Positions 1-7,188 of a stretch of DNA of 64,000 nucleotides are shown here, piece after piece (position 1 is the first letter of the stretch; each line of letters opens with the position of its first letter). The notes beneath the pieces were generated by a model. The model did not search any database. It was not told the origin of the DNA and saw only the letters and a program-made list of their open reading frames with translations. The stretch comes from Hirschia litorea. Its GTDB lineage: Bacteria > Pseudomonadota > Alphaproteobacteria > Caulobacterales > Hyphomonadaceae. The position numbers and the translations under genes are program-made. Location: assembly GCF_042665075.1 (NCBI RefSeq), contig NZ_JBHTBR010000004.1, forward strand, positions 1 through 64,000. Direction: 5' to 3'.

Positions 1-11
1 CATCCACATCA

Positions 12-734
12 GCGTTTGGCGAAGGTGCAGGATATAAAGTCCAGCACCGTTTCCGTCAAGAACTTTTTTTAATTAATTTCCGAACCGTCCGAAGACTAAG
101 CTGAGCACCTCAGTGCCAGAAATTAACTAAAAACAACAACTCGGTGGGCGACTTACTAAGTTGCCCGCAGAACCGTTTGTTCTCAGCGGAGAGAGGCGGT
201 GTATAACGACCGACCCTCAGCTCGTCAACCACTTATTTTAAGTAATTTTCAAAAACTCAAAGAGCCTAAGAAAACTATTTAAAACCCGGTCAATTTCACC
301 ACTCTATATAGAGCAATTGATTAACCTGTGGTCGGCGAAGAGACGCGGCTTATAAAGACCTCATCTCACCCCGTCAACCACTTATTTTTGTTATTTTCAA
401 AAACTCAAAAGAGACAAGAAAACACTTAAATTTGAAATACTTACGCTGAATAAATTCAACTCAGAAATCTCAGTGGTCGGCGAAGAGATGCAGCGTATAA
501 AGACCGCATCACTCATCGTCAACNNNNNNNNNNNNNNNNNNNNNNNNNNNNNNNNNNNNNNNNNNNNNNNNNNNNNNNNNNNNNNNNNNNNNNNNNNNNN
601 NNNNNNNNNNNNNNNNNNNNNNNNNNNNNNNNNNNNNNNNNNNNNNNNNNNNNNNNNNNNNTCAGATCCGCAAATTCTCCAATGTCGTCGAAGAGCCGTG
701 ACGTATATGGAAGTCACAACTAACCGTCAACCAC
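12..734 (+). repeat. Array of about five related bipartite hairpin repeats
   Basis: Five units are visible at about 12-63, 181-232, 328-381, 473-523 (cut by the N run) and 681-734, roughly 145-205 bases apart. The best units (328 and 473) start with the arm GTGGTCGGCG; units end with the arm CGTCAACCAC, which pairs with it apart from one C-A mismatch and a wobble. Inside lie AAGAG, a variable inner stem and a loop resembling TATAAAGA. The inner stems differ but remain paired: 24-32 with 40-48, 340-348 with 359-367, 487-493 with 504-510, 698-702 with 713-717. A T-rich stretch follows each readable unit, and after units 2 and 3 a shared A-rich tract containing CAAAAACTCAAA. Unit 2 lacks a good outer left arm. 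A further hairpin lies at 144-165. There is no coding sequence. Function unknown; structured RNA, recombination site or palindromic repeat element are all possible. Confidence 0.7.
524..661. other. Assembly gap (run of N)
   Basis: 138 undetermined bases interrupt the hairpin repeat array just after the CGTCAAC of the fourth unit. The gap falls inside a tandem-like array, so collapsed or unresolved repeats are the likely cause. The true number of units is unknown. Reading frames that cross it are not real. Confidence 0.98.
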
Positions 735-791
735 TTTTTCTGCCTTTTTGTGACAAATCTACTCCCCCTCCACGGCATAGAGAGGCTGAGA

Positions 792-1880
792 TCACTCTAC
801 GAGCCTCGCCTTGAGAATCATTTTTTTGAACTTTAGCGACGGACGCTCAACAAACTCCCAAGACAGCCACGCCACGGGAAGCACCAACATCACTGCTACA
901 GCTAATAGAAAAAACGGATTAGCCCACTGCAACTCTCCCATGAGTATCTGGAGGATGGGAAAGTGCCAGATATACACGCCATAAGACAAATCTACATGCT
1001 CAAAATAACGCATCCCACCAACAGGCATCAGTCCAGCGTACAACACAGCAGATGCTACAAATAAAGTCGCAGCAACATCCACTCCAACACCTACTACCAA
1101 ACTAAGCCCAAACAGCGCACCAGATAGCAGCACCCACATTGGACGAGTAGAAACCCATCTACGCCAAAGCCAGATATTCATCCCTATACCAAAGCAAAAA
1201 GCGAAACGAAGACACGCAGCTAGGAAATCGCTTCCCAGAACAGGATTTTCATGTGGCACATACACCCAAGCTAAGACACCAGCCAAACACGTCATCACTG
1301 CTACGAAATAGCGGCGCTCAAAAACACCCAAAAGCAATATGATCGGCGCAACTAAATAGCAGATCAACTCATATCTCAGCGTCCATAGTGGTGAATTAAA
1401 CTCCAACGGATAAGGATTATTCGGATAGAAACCTATGGGTGCCCCCATAGTATCACCAAAACGCAATATCTGAGCAGCGTACTCCAAAACACCAATACCC
1501 ACCCAGTAATCTTGGCGAGAGACCAATGGCCCAATTATAAACACCGAAACTAAGGCAAGCGCCAACAAACCAGGATAAAGACGAAGAAAGCGAGACAAGT
1601 AATAGCTTAAACCAGCACCTCCCCGCTCCAGAGAACGCATTATGAGCATTCCAGAAAGCACGAAAAAACCATTCACAGCCAAAAAACCCGCTGTTACCGA
1701 GCCGATTCTCAAAAGCTCAGTATGGGTCTGCCCCGACCAAACCAAGCCGGCATGATCGAAACACACTAATAGCGCCAAAACCAAACGCACAAGATTAAAA
1801 TTATTCTCACGACTATCGAGCTTCGCCTCCAAATTGGAGACACCACCTATCAAGCGCGATGCTTCACTCATGCGAGCCAT
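792..1880 (-). CDS. Acyltransferase family 3 membrane protein (OafA/YrhL type)
   Basis: Predicted integral membrane O-acyltransferase of 362 residues, the usual size for the Acyl_transf_3 family, which transfers acyl (often acetyl) groups to surface polysaccharides, peptidoglycan or antibiotics. The N-terminal catalytic region is recognisable: an NFNLVRLVLALLV stretch, then FDHAG at the position of the conserved histidine. GFFVLSGMLI and RFLRLYPGLL follow, and FVERPSLKFKK at the C-terminus is the typical E-P-rich closing motif. About ten hydrophobic segments follow one another. The start at 1880 (MARMSEAS) could instead be the ATG at 1871. It ends next to the hairpin repeat array and no surface-polysaccharide partner is visible, so its substrate cannot be named. 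Confidence 0.85.
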   Translation of the reverse strand: MARMSEASRLIGGVSNLEAKLDSRENNFNLVRLVLALLVCFDHAGLVWSGQTHTELLRIGSVTAGFLAVNGFFVLSGMLIMRSLERGGAGLSYYLSRFLRLYPGLLALALVSVFIIGPLVSRQDYWVGIGVLEYAAQILRFGDTMGAPIGFYPNNPYPLEFNSPLWTLRYELICYLVAPIILLLGVFERRYFVAVMTCLAGVLAWVYVPHENPVLGSDFLAACLRFAFCFGIGMNIWLWRRWVSTRPMWVLLSGALFGLSLVVGVGVDVAATLFVASAVLYAGLMPVGGMRYFEHVDLSYGVYIWHFPILQILMGELQWANPFFLLAVAVMLVLPVAWLSWEFVERPSLKFKKMILKARLVE

Positions 1881-1988
1881 ACGGTTAACCTACAAATATT
1901 CCCTCGGGAACAATACAACGCGCCACCCAGAAAAATCCGTCGCGCGGTCTGCATATTTTTGCAATTTATTTTAAAAGAGATCGAGTTC

Positions 1989-2064
1989 TGGTAGGCCTGG
2001 ACGGAATCGAACCGCCAACCAAACCGTTATGAGCGGTTTGCTCTAACCGTTGAGCTACAGGCCC
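1989..2064 (-). tRNA. tRNA with CAU anticodon, probably tRNA-Ile2 (lysidine type)
   Basis: A complete 76-base cloverleaf reads on the minus strand. The acceptor stem is GGGCCTG/CAGGCCT with discriminator A and an encoded CCA, the D arm is GCTC/GAGC, the anticodon stem AACCG/CGGTT encloses CTCATAA (anticodon CAU), and the T loop is TTCGATT. The variable region TGGTT resembles tRNA-Ile2, which is charged with isoleucine after TilS modifies the C. A second CAU tRNA lies at 57282. The assignment to Ile2 rather than Met is by resemblance only. Confidence 0.93.
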
Positions 2065-2262
2065 CCAATTACGGAGAACGCGCACATTACTCATTTTGAA
2101 GCCCACGTGAAGCCCTGATTTTAAAAATCTCGCATTCTAGAATTAAAATTCAATCATATATGGCGGAATCCAACGCATGAATCAGCATTTGCCATACGGT
2201 TGCCGCAATGCATGCTCTTCATAACAATACATTTTTTGTAATTTTCGCGACAGGAGCACATT

Positions 2263-3060
2263 ATGTCTCAAGCCATACGCCTTAAAACCGCTACCCCCCG
2301 CAAACACCGCATTTCTGCAATTCTTGGCATGCTCGCTTTTTCAACGGCATGCAGCTCAATACCAATGAATGCTATGGCGCAAATAACTCCCGAGAATTCA
2401 ATGATGTCACCTACGATCCAACAAGAAACAACACTCAATTTAACTGGTGAAGGCAAAGTTGAAGTCGCACCTGATATCGCTTCCGTTTCACTTGGCGTAA
2501 ACGTCGATTCTGAGACAGCCTCTCAAGCGATGAAAGAACAAGCCTCCATAATGAGCAATGTTTTCAAAGCATTAGAGAAAGCCGGGATTGCCAGTAAAGA
2601 TATGCAAACGGGCAACATCTCTTTGAATCCCCGCTATGATTACAACAAAAGAGACAGCGGCCCACCAAAACTCATTGGATATCAAGCAACTAACACCGTA
2701 AACATTACCGTCCGCGAACTTGATAAAGTGGGTGGTGTTTTAGATGCTGTTGTTTCTGCCGGTGGAAATACGATCAATTCTATCTCATTCGGACTAGAAG
2801 ATTCTAGCCAAGCCCTAAAAGATGCACGCAAGGACGCTGTGTCAGATGCTCTTGAAAAAGCTGAACTTTATGCTGATGCAGCTGGTTACAAAGTTTCCAG
2901 AATCATCTCAATGGACGAAGCTGGAAACAGCTCACCTCGCCCGCAACCTATGATGATGGCTCGTATGCAAGAATCAGATTCTAGTCGCACGCCAATTGCA
3001 GCAGGTGAGATTTCTTATTCTTCCACTATGAATGTTCAATTTGAACTTGTTCGTAAATAA
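2263..3060 (+). CDS. SIMPL domain (DUF541) exported protein
   Basis: 265-residue exported protein of the SIMPL/DUF541 family (the family of E. coli YggE), periplasmic or outer-membrane-associated proteins often linked to oxidative-stress tolerance. The N-terminus is a basic stretch then a hydrophobic core, ending at AMA-Q (signal peptidase I) or possibly at the Cys of FSTACSS, which is a poor lipobox. The mature part starts with LNLTGEGKVEVAPD, the canonical opening of the family, followed by GYQATNTVNITVREL and a Ser/Pro-rich segment before a C-terminal strand. AGGAG lies 7 bases before the ATG. A strong terminator follows, so it is a single-gene unit. The biochemical role of the family remains unclear. 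Confidence 0.9.
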   Translation: MSQAIRLKTATPRKHRISAILGMLAFSTACSSIPMNAMAQITPENSMMSPTIQQETTLNLTGEGKVEVAPDIASVSLGVNVDSETASQAMKEQASIMSNVFKALEKAGIASKDMQTGNISLNPRYDYNKRDSGPPKLIGYQATNTVNITVRELDKVGGVLDAVVSAGGNTINSISFGLEDSSQALKDARKDAVSDALEKAELYADAAGYKVSRIISMDEAGNSSPRPQPMMMARMQESDSSRTPIAAGEISYSSTMNVQFELVRK

Positions 3061-3081
3061 GGATTACAATACCCAACAAAA

Positions 3082-3117
3082 AGGCCGCCTCACTTTCTAA
3101 GTGGGCGGCCTTTTTTA
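3082..3117 (+). terminator. Rho-independent terminator after the SIMPL gene
   Basis: GGCCGCC and CAC pair with GTG and GGCGGCC around a short TTTCTA loop, followed by TTTTTT. It separates the SIMPL gene from the convergent gene at 3141 and, because A residues precede the stem, may work in both directions. Confidence 0.9.
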
Positions 3118-3140
3118 TCAAATAAACAGTTGAAAATAAA

Positions 3141-4199
3141 TTATTTTTTCAAGATTGATTTTCCGGACATCTCAAGACTTGTAGATACAGATTGCATGGC
3201 AGGGACCTCAATTGGATCTTCCAAAAAATCATCCAAATCTGTAAACTCTAAGGAATCATCCGACTTCGCCCAGTCTGTCGCACGTCTGCGAGGCACGACC
3301 GGCCCTGCTTCAGCGGGTGCAACATCCTTTACGCGTCGTTCAACTGTTTGCGCTGTGGGTGCCGCCTGCTCTTGTAGAGGTGCAGTCATGGTAGGCGTTT
3401 GCTTATACTCAGTCGTCGGCTCGGTAACAGCATGGTTTGCAGGTGTTGCAGCAGTCGTGTTACTTGTATTGAAGCTTCCTGTTGCCTTGCCTTTCATGCG
3501 CGCTTTACGGTCACCGCGCTCAAAGAATAAGCCCCAATATTTATCAATAATGTCTGCACGAAATTCTAAAGAACGCAGATTGCGAATCTCACGTTCTTTC
3601 ATCAAACGCACACCCTCAATCTTCACCCGTCCCAAACTATTCACCGTCTGAACGAATCCATTATATGAACGCGGCGCGTGACGGTTTGCTTCAAAATGGA
3701 TTTCACCAACGCCTTCACGTCCCTCATCCGAATTATCCGCCAATGTATTTCTGAATTTATACGTCATGAACGGCCAATCAAATTTGGAGAACTCCATCAC
3801 CACATTCGATTGAACCTCAAGGTTTTCATCAACAGCATATCCAGAAAAACGAAACTTTGTTCCGGCAGGCTGTATCTCTATCACAGCCATGCGCGGTGAA
3901 CCGACATGCTTTTCAGCCTGTATCCACGTTCCTTCCATATAGTGCTTACCCAAAATCAAACGACGTATTGGCGTGTAGCGGAAAAAAAATGGCAACACAG
4001 CATCATTTAATGCCAACCAAACAACGATTGTTACCATCAACGCGGCCGCAGCAGCCGCGAATGGCGCATATTCAAATTGAAAATCTATTGATTTATAGGT
4101 CTCGAATAATGGACCAGAAACCATGCTCACAAGTGTCAAAACTATTGCGGCCGAAACCGCATTAGCCACCACCAAGAAACGACCATATGGATTCACCAC
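3141..4199 (-). CDS. Membrane protein, two N-terminal TM helices plus beta-rich domain and Pro/Ala tail
   Basis: 352 residues; I do not recognise a named family with confidence. Two hydrophobic helices occupy about residues 8-28 and 45-72. A soluble, apparently beta-strand-rich domain follows (about 90-245) that starts with LGKHYMEGTWIQ and contains repeated short strands with aromatic residues. The tail from about 250 is Ala/Thr/Pro-rich, then acidic (FTDLDDFLEDP), and probably disordered. The 2-TM plus beta-rich layout with a G-x-W entry motif resembles the S-2TMbeta/Cap15-type effector architecture, but no CD-NTase or other defence gene is adjacent, so that is only an analogy. It is convergent with the SIMPL gene. 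Confidence 0.75.
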   Translation of the reverse strand: MVNPYGRFLVVANAVSAAIVLTLVSMVSGPLFETYKSIDFQFEYAPFAAAAAALMVTIVVWLALNDAVLPFFFRYTPIRRLILGKHYMEGTWIQAEKHVGSPRMAVIEIQPAGTKFRFSGYAVDENLEVQSNVVMEFSKFDWPFMTYKFRNTLADNSDEGREGVGEIHFEANRHAPRSYNGFVQTVNSLGRVKIEGVRLMKEREIRNLRSLEFRADIIDKYWGLFFERGDRKARMKGKATGSFNTSNTTAATPANHAVTEPTTEYKQTPTMTAPLQEQAAPTAQTVERRVKDVAPAEAGPVVPRRRATDWAKSDDSLEFTDLDDFLEDPIEVPAMQSVSTSLEMSGKSILKK

Positions 4200-4431
4200 A
4201 TGCCCCCTTTTCTAAATTAATTTACCCAAAAAGTAGTCTTTTTATTGGTTAAACAAGTACCACAAAGTAATTGGTAAAAATACAACTGTATGGTTAATGA
4301 CTTATTCTTCAATATTAACCAATAAAGACTTCATTCAACTAATTAGAAATAAGAATTAATAGAGTTATAACGATCTGTTAACTAACTTGGTAGGCATTAA
4401 TTACCTAGCTAAACTTAAAGGCAAGCGAACA
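4200..4431. repeat. AT-rich intergenic region with nested inverted repeats
   Basis: This stretch lies upstream of the 3141-4199 gene and beyond the possible small ORF at 4432. The arm AGTCTTTTTATTGGTTAA (4235-4252) is the inverse of TTAACCAATAAAGACT (4315-4330), with two extra T in the left arm. A second pair, GGTTAAT (4292-4298) and ATTAACC (4314-4320), shares the right arm, so two alternative cruciforms or hairpins are possible. Several TTAA elements are present, but none forms an exact TTAA-N7-TTAA CtrA box. It probably carries the promoter and operator of the minus-strand gene at 4199. No coding sequence seen. Confidence 0.5.
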
Positions 4432-4551
4432 CTATAGCATTCTCCAGACAAAAAAAGCTGCCAACACAAGGATGGCAGCTAATATCTGAAGTACAGGTTT
4501 TCCCTGCTTGTAAAATGGTCTCAAATCACGTTTGCGCTGATCTCTAGACAC
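4432..4551 (-). CDS. Possible 39-residue small membrane protein downstream of panD
   Basis: A GTG-started frame begins 8 bases after the panD stop and runs 39 codons to TAG. The N-terminal half is very basic (SRDQRKRDLRPFYKQGK) and the rest forms one hydrophobic helix (ILAAILVLAAFFVW), the charge layout of a single-pass small membrane protein. An in-frame TAA lies just upstream, so GTG is the only near start. The ribosome site is weak and translational coupling to panD is likely if the gene is real. Against it, the TM-coding part contains a perfect hairpin followed by seven T, which could simply be the panD terminator. Existence is therefore uncertain. Confidence 0.4.
   Translation of the reverse strand: MSRDQRKRDLRPFYKQGKPVLQILAAILVLAAFFVWRML
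4448..4480 (-). terminator. Hairpin plus T-run, probable panD terminator
   Basis: On the minus strand AGCTGCCA and TGGCAGCT form a perfect 8-bp stem around nine bases and are followed by seven T. This is a canonical intrinsic terminator about 80 bases after the panD stop. It overlaps the possible 39-codon ORF at 4432-4551, so only one of the two readings, or a regulated combination, may be functional. Confidence 0.65.
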
Positions 4552-4559
4552 AACTTAAC

Positions 4560-4919
4560 TTAGGCAATGTGAGGAACAATATTGTTCTCATCGTCCAACA
4601 TGACGACTGTTGGCGCATGCTGACGTGCTTTTTCTTCTTCAATTTGAGCAAAGGTCGCTATGATAATGCGATCCCCCAATTGGAAATGACGTGCTGCTGC
4701 ACCATTCACACCAAATGTCTTTGACCCACTCGGAGCCTCAATTGCATATGTAGATAAACGCGCACCATTTGTGATGTTCCAAATATCAACGCGCTCATTC
4801 ACGAGAATTCCTGATGCCTCGAGCAAATCCTTATCTATAGAGATTGACCCCTCATAATGCAGGTCACATTGCGTCACTGTTGCGCGATGCAATTTTGCTC
4901 TCAACATAGTCAGAAACAT
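4560..4919 (-). CDS. panD: Aspartate 1-decarboxylase proenzyme
   Basis: Pyruvoyl-dependent enzyme that decarboxylates L-aspartate to beta-alanine for pantothenate and coenzyme A synthesis in the cytoplasm. The 119 residues match the family length. MLRAKLHRATVTQ at the N-terminus is diagnostic, and the self-cleavage site YEGSI puts the processed bond at Gly24-Ser25, whose serine becomes the pyruvoyl group. NGAAARHFQLGDRIIIATFA is the conserved second half. No other pantothenate gene is nearby. A small ORF or terminator follows at once. Confidence 0.97.
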   Translation of the reverse strand: MFLTMLRAKLHRATVTQCDLHYEGSISIDKDLLEASGILVNERVDIWNITNGARLSTYAIEAPSGSKTFGVNGAAARHFQLGDRIIIATFAQIEEEKARQHAPTVVMLDDENNIVPHIA

Positions 4920-5244
4920 TTAAAACTCTTTCTCTTCAACAATAGTTCGAACGCCAAGCAGAAATTGGACCACCTTTTTCATCCACTTCAGCGTTAGTTT
5001 AATCAATATATGGCCTTGATGACCAGTATATTCAATTGTCCGAACAATAAATATCAGCATGCCCATCTCGCAGATGCAGCATTTTGAGCCTCTATACCAC
5101 ATCAAAGCTGAATGCCTAGTGACTAGCCCCTACACGCATCACGTGCAGATCACAATCGCATGATCTCACATACTCTTCAATTGACCTCTGTCTCCCCTCT
5201 CTTAAAGAGAAACGATCCAAAATTTCCGGAACTGAGACCACACT
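4920..5244. promoter_or_regulatory. Divergent control region between panD and arsM
   Basis: 325 bases separate two divergently transcribed genes, and the short frame at 4920-5105 has no coding character. An imperfect dyad, AATATATGG (5005-5013) and CCAGTATATT (5023-5032), flanks nine bases and could be an operator, for example for an ArsR-type repressor, though no such gene is present in the window. A CACGTG palindrome lies close to the arsM start. Promoter positions cannot be fixed by eye. Confidence 0.35.
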
Positions 5245-6309
5245 ATGAAACAAGATCAAGTCAAAGATTATTACGGACAAACCCTACAAAACTCTACCGA
5301 CCTAAAAACAGATGCGTGCTGCACCCAAGCCGCACCACCTCTGCACATAAGGAAAGCACTAGGTGACGTACACGATGATGTCGCCTCGCGCTATTATGGT
5401 TGCGGGATTGTAATTCCTTCTGAGCTTGAAGGCCTAAAAATTCTTGATCTTGGATCAGGTGCGGGCCGTGATGTATTTGCGCTCGCAAAGCTTGTGGGCC
5501 CCAATGGCTCCGTGACGGGTGTTGATATGACAGCGGAACAACTCGATATAGCACGTAAATACGAACCTTGGCATGCAGAGAAATTTGGATACGAATCGCC
5601 GAATACTCGATTCCTAGAAGGCTATTTAGAAAAGTTGGACGAACTCGATCTCGAGCCTGAAAGTTTTGACCTCATTATATCAAATTGTGTCATCAACTTA
5701 TGCACTGATAAGCTAGCTGTATTTCGCGCAGCACATTCATTGTTAAAACCAGGTGGAGAACTGTATTTCTCGGATGTTTATGCAGACCGACGCGTACCTG
5801 AACACCTTATCAACGATCCGATTCTTTATGGAGAATGCCTATCGGGGGCGTTGTATTGGAATGATTTCATCTCAATGGCAAAAAGCGCGAACTTTATAGA
5901 CCCGCGCATTTGTGAGTATCGCCCCCTTTCTATTCTTCACCCACAAATTCAGGACATGCTTGCACCAATAAAATTTGCATCCGTCACTGCACGACTAATG
6001 AAGCTCAATGGTATGGATGCGGCATGCGAAGATTACGGCCAAGCCGTAATATATAAAGGCGGTGCCCAAGGCATGGAGCGCATATTCGAGCTAGATACCG
6101 AACACAAAATCGAAGCTGGCCGCGTATTCCCCGTATGTAGAAACACTTTAAAAATGCTAACCCAAACGCGTTTCTCTCGCTTCTTTGACGTTCTCGGAAA
6201 TGGAGACACGCATTTAGGTCCCTTCCCCGGCTGTGCACCCGTCAACGTGTTCTCCGTCGAACCTTCACAATCAGTACCATCGCAAGCAACAATGACGAGT
6301 TGCTGCTAA
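5245..6309 (+). CDS. arsM: Arsenite S-adenosylmethionine methyltransferase
   Basis: Methylates As(III) with SAM to mono-, di- and trimethyl arsenicals, a detoxification route. The 354-residue protein has the SAM-binding motif ILDLGSGAGRD at residues 66-76 and GVDMTAEQL at 92-100. The cysteine set expected for arsenic binding is present: Cys25/26 in DACC, Cys53 in YYGCG, Cys148 in SNCVINL and Cys198 in GECLSGA. A C-terminal domain of about 100 residues ends in a Cys pair (TSCC), common in ArsM. The gene stands alone with its own terminator and has no adjacent arsR, arsB or arsC, so regulation may be by a distant repressor. Confidence 0.93.
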   Translation: MKQDQVKDYYGQTLQNSTDLKTDACCTQAAPPLHIRKALGDVHDDVASRYYGCGIVIPSELEGLKILDLGSGAGRDVFALAKLVGPNGSVTGVDMTAEQLDIARKYEPWHAEKFGYESPNTRFLEGYLEKLDELDLEPESFDLIISNCVINLCTDKLAVFRAAHSLLKPGGELYFSDVYADRRVPEHLINDPILYGECLSGALYWNDFISMAKSANFIDPRICEYRPLSILHPQIQDMLAPIKFASVTARLMKLNGMDAACEDYGQAVIYKGGAQGMERIFELDTEHKIEAGRVFPVCRNTLKMLTQTRFSRFFDVLGNGDTHLGPFPGCAPVNVFSVEPSQSVPSQATMTSCC

Positions 6310-6322
6310 ACACCGACAAAAA

Positions 6323-6352
6323 AAACGGCGACCGATTTCGGTCGCCGTTTTT
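6323..6352 (+). terminator. Rho-independent terminator after arsM
   Basis: AACGGCGACCG and CGGTCGCCGTT form a perfect 11-bp stem with an ATTT loop, followed by TTT. It lies 14 bases after the arsM stop. Confidence 0.93.
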
Positions 6353-6407
6353 CCATGACATTTCCTAAGCTATACTGCCAAGCACGCAGCAGAGCGTAGC
6401 GATATGA

Positions 6408-6746
6408 CTAAAATTGGAAGTCCACAACAATGTTTACACCTTCGTCCGGTGTGCCTTTTTCAAATTTCCATTTAGAAATTGCTTCAACAGCAGCGTCATC
6501 AAAAACGCCTGGTTGGTCTGCGTTTACAACGCGAACATTTTGCACAAGACCATCTTCTTGAACATCAAATGCCAATGTTACTGAACCTTCGATCTCGCGC
6601 GCTTCGGCTGATCTTGGGTAAGCAGGCATAACGCGTTCTGTCGGTACTGGAAGAGGCGCTTTAGCTTCAGCTGAAGCAGACAATGCGCCAGCCATTGTTG
6701 TAGAAGAAAGTACGAATAATGCTGGTAGGATGTGTGCGATTTTCAT
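6408..6746 (-). CDS. Small periplasmic TonB C-terminal domain protein
   Basis: 112 residues. An N-terminal signal peptide (cleavage near SASA) leads directly into a TonB C-terminal domain: PTERVMPAYPRSAEAREIEGSV, then the GLVQNVRVV strand and the AAVEAISKWKFEKG helix-strand. There is no TM anchor, Pro-rich spacer or ExbB/D neighbour, so this is not a full energy transducer. Free-standing TonB_C proteins of this kind are common in Caulobacterales-type bacteria and their role is not established. It is a single gene with a long upstream region. Confidence 0.88.
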   Translation of the reverse strand: MKIAHILPALFVLSSTTMAGALSASAEAKAPLPVPTERVMPAYPRSAEAREIEGSVTLAFDVQEDGLVQNVRVVNADQPGVFDDAAVEAISKWKFEKGTPDEGVNIVVDFQF

Positions 6747-7188
6747 GGTTCTGACCCTGATAAAAGTTGCTATAAATGCTGCAAATCTTTTGTGCTATCC
6801 ATGCAAGGCTATATATTCTTTATTGCATATCTGCTGTCTGCTAACATGCATATATGTATACTCTTGATTTGTGACAGTTCCTCGACAATTTTTGCGATGT
6901 TTCACTTAAAAACGCTAACTACCTAATTTTTAGGCGTTAAAAATGCAGATTTGATGCGTATTTTAGCGCTAATTCTCAAAAACAACACCAATCACACAGA
7001 TCTGAGCACCTGAAAGCAATGCGGGAAACCAGATTTCTATGAGCTGCAGATTCGCAACTCTACAGCATTTACCCATTCGATAAGGCATATGAATATTGCA
7101 TCAGCCACAAGAACACGTCATACAGACAGCAAAATAGCGGCTGAAACTTTCCAACCGCTATCTTACAAAACTCTCGTGTATGATCTAA
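6747..7188. other. Intergenic region, 442 bases without a gene
   Basis: Lies upstream of the TonB-like gene (minus) and downstream of the M28 peptidase gene (minus). It should contain the promoter of the former near 6750-6850 and the terminator of the latter at 7131-7161. CCTAATTTTTAGG is a short palindrome near 6920. No convincing coding frame or RNA gene seen. Confidence 0.5.
7131..7161 (-). terminator. Terminator of the M28 peptidase gene
   Basis: ATAGCGG and CCGCTAT pair across a 14-base loop. On the minus strand the stem is followed by TTTTG, 28 bases after the peptidase stop codon. The T-run is short, so strength is uncertain. Confidence 0.6.

Noticed and set aside
12..734. CRISPR array
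   Set aside because: Units are only partly identical, 145-205 bases apart, and internally palindromic with varying stems. CRISPR repeats would be near identical, 24-48 bases, with regular spacers, and no cas gene is present.
12..734. Integron attC site array
   Set aside because: Hairpins with variable inner parts and conserved outer arms recall attC, but the RYYYAAC/GTTRRRY core is not present in either arm, there are no cassette ORFs between units and no integrase is seen. Left open as a distant possibility only.
473..814. Frames crossing the N gap
   Set aside because: They depend on undetermined bases and on repeat sequence.
3141..4199. CBASS effector
   Set aside because: Architecture is similar, but no CD-NTase, Cap2/Cap3-like or other anti-phage gene occurs within the window.
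4200..4431. CtrA binding site
   Set aside because: Several TTAA half-sites occur, but none has the exact TTAA-N7-TTAA spacing; the nearest (TTAA-N7-ATAA at 4356-4370) has a mismatch in the second half.
4920..5105. 61-codon frame upstream of panD
   Set aside because: Cys/Trp/Met-rich, no ribosome site and no domain; it lies in the divergent control region.
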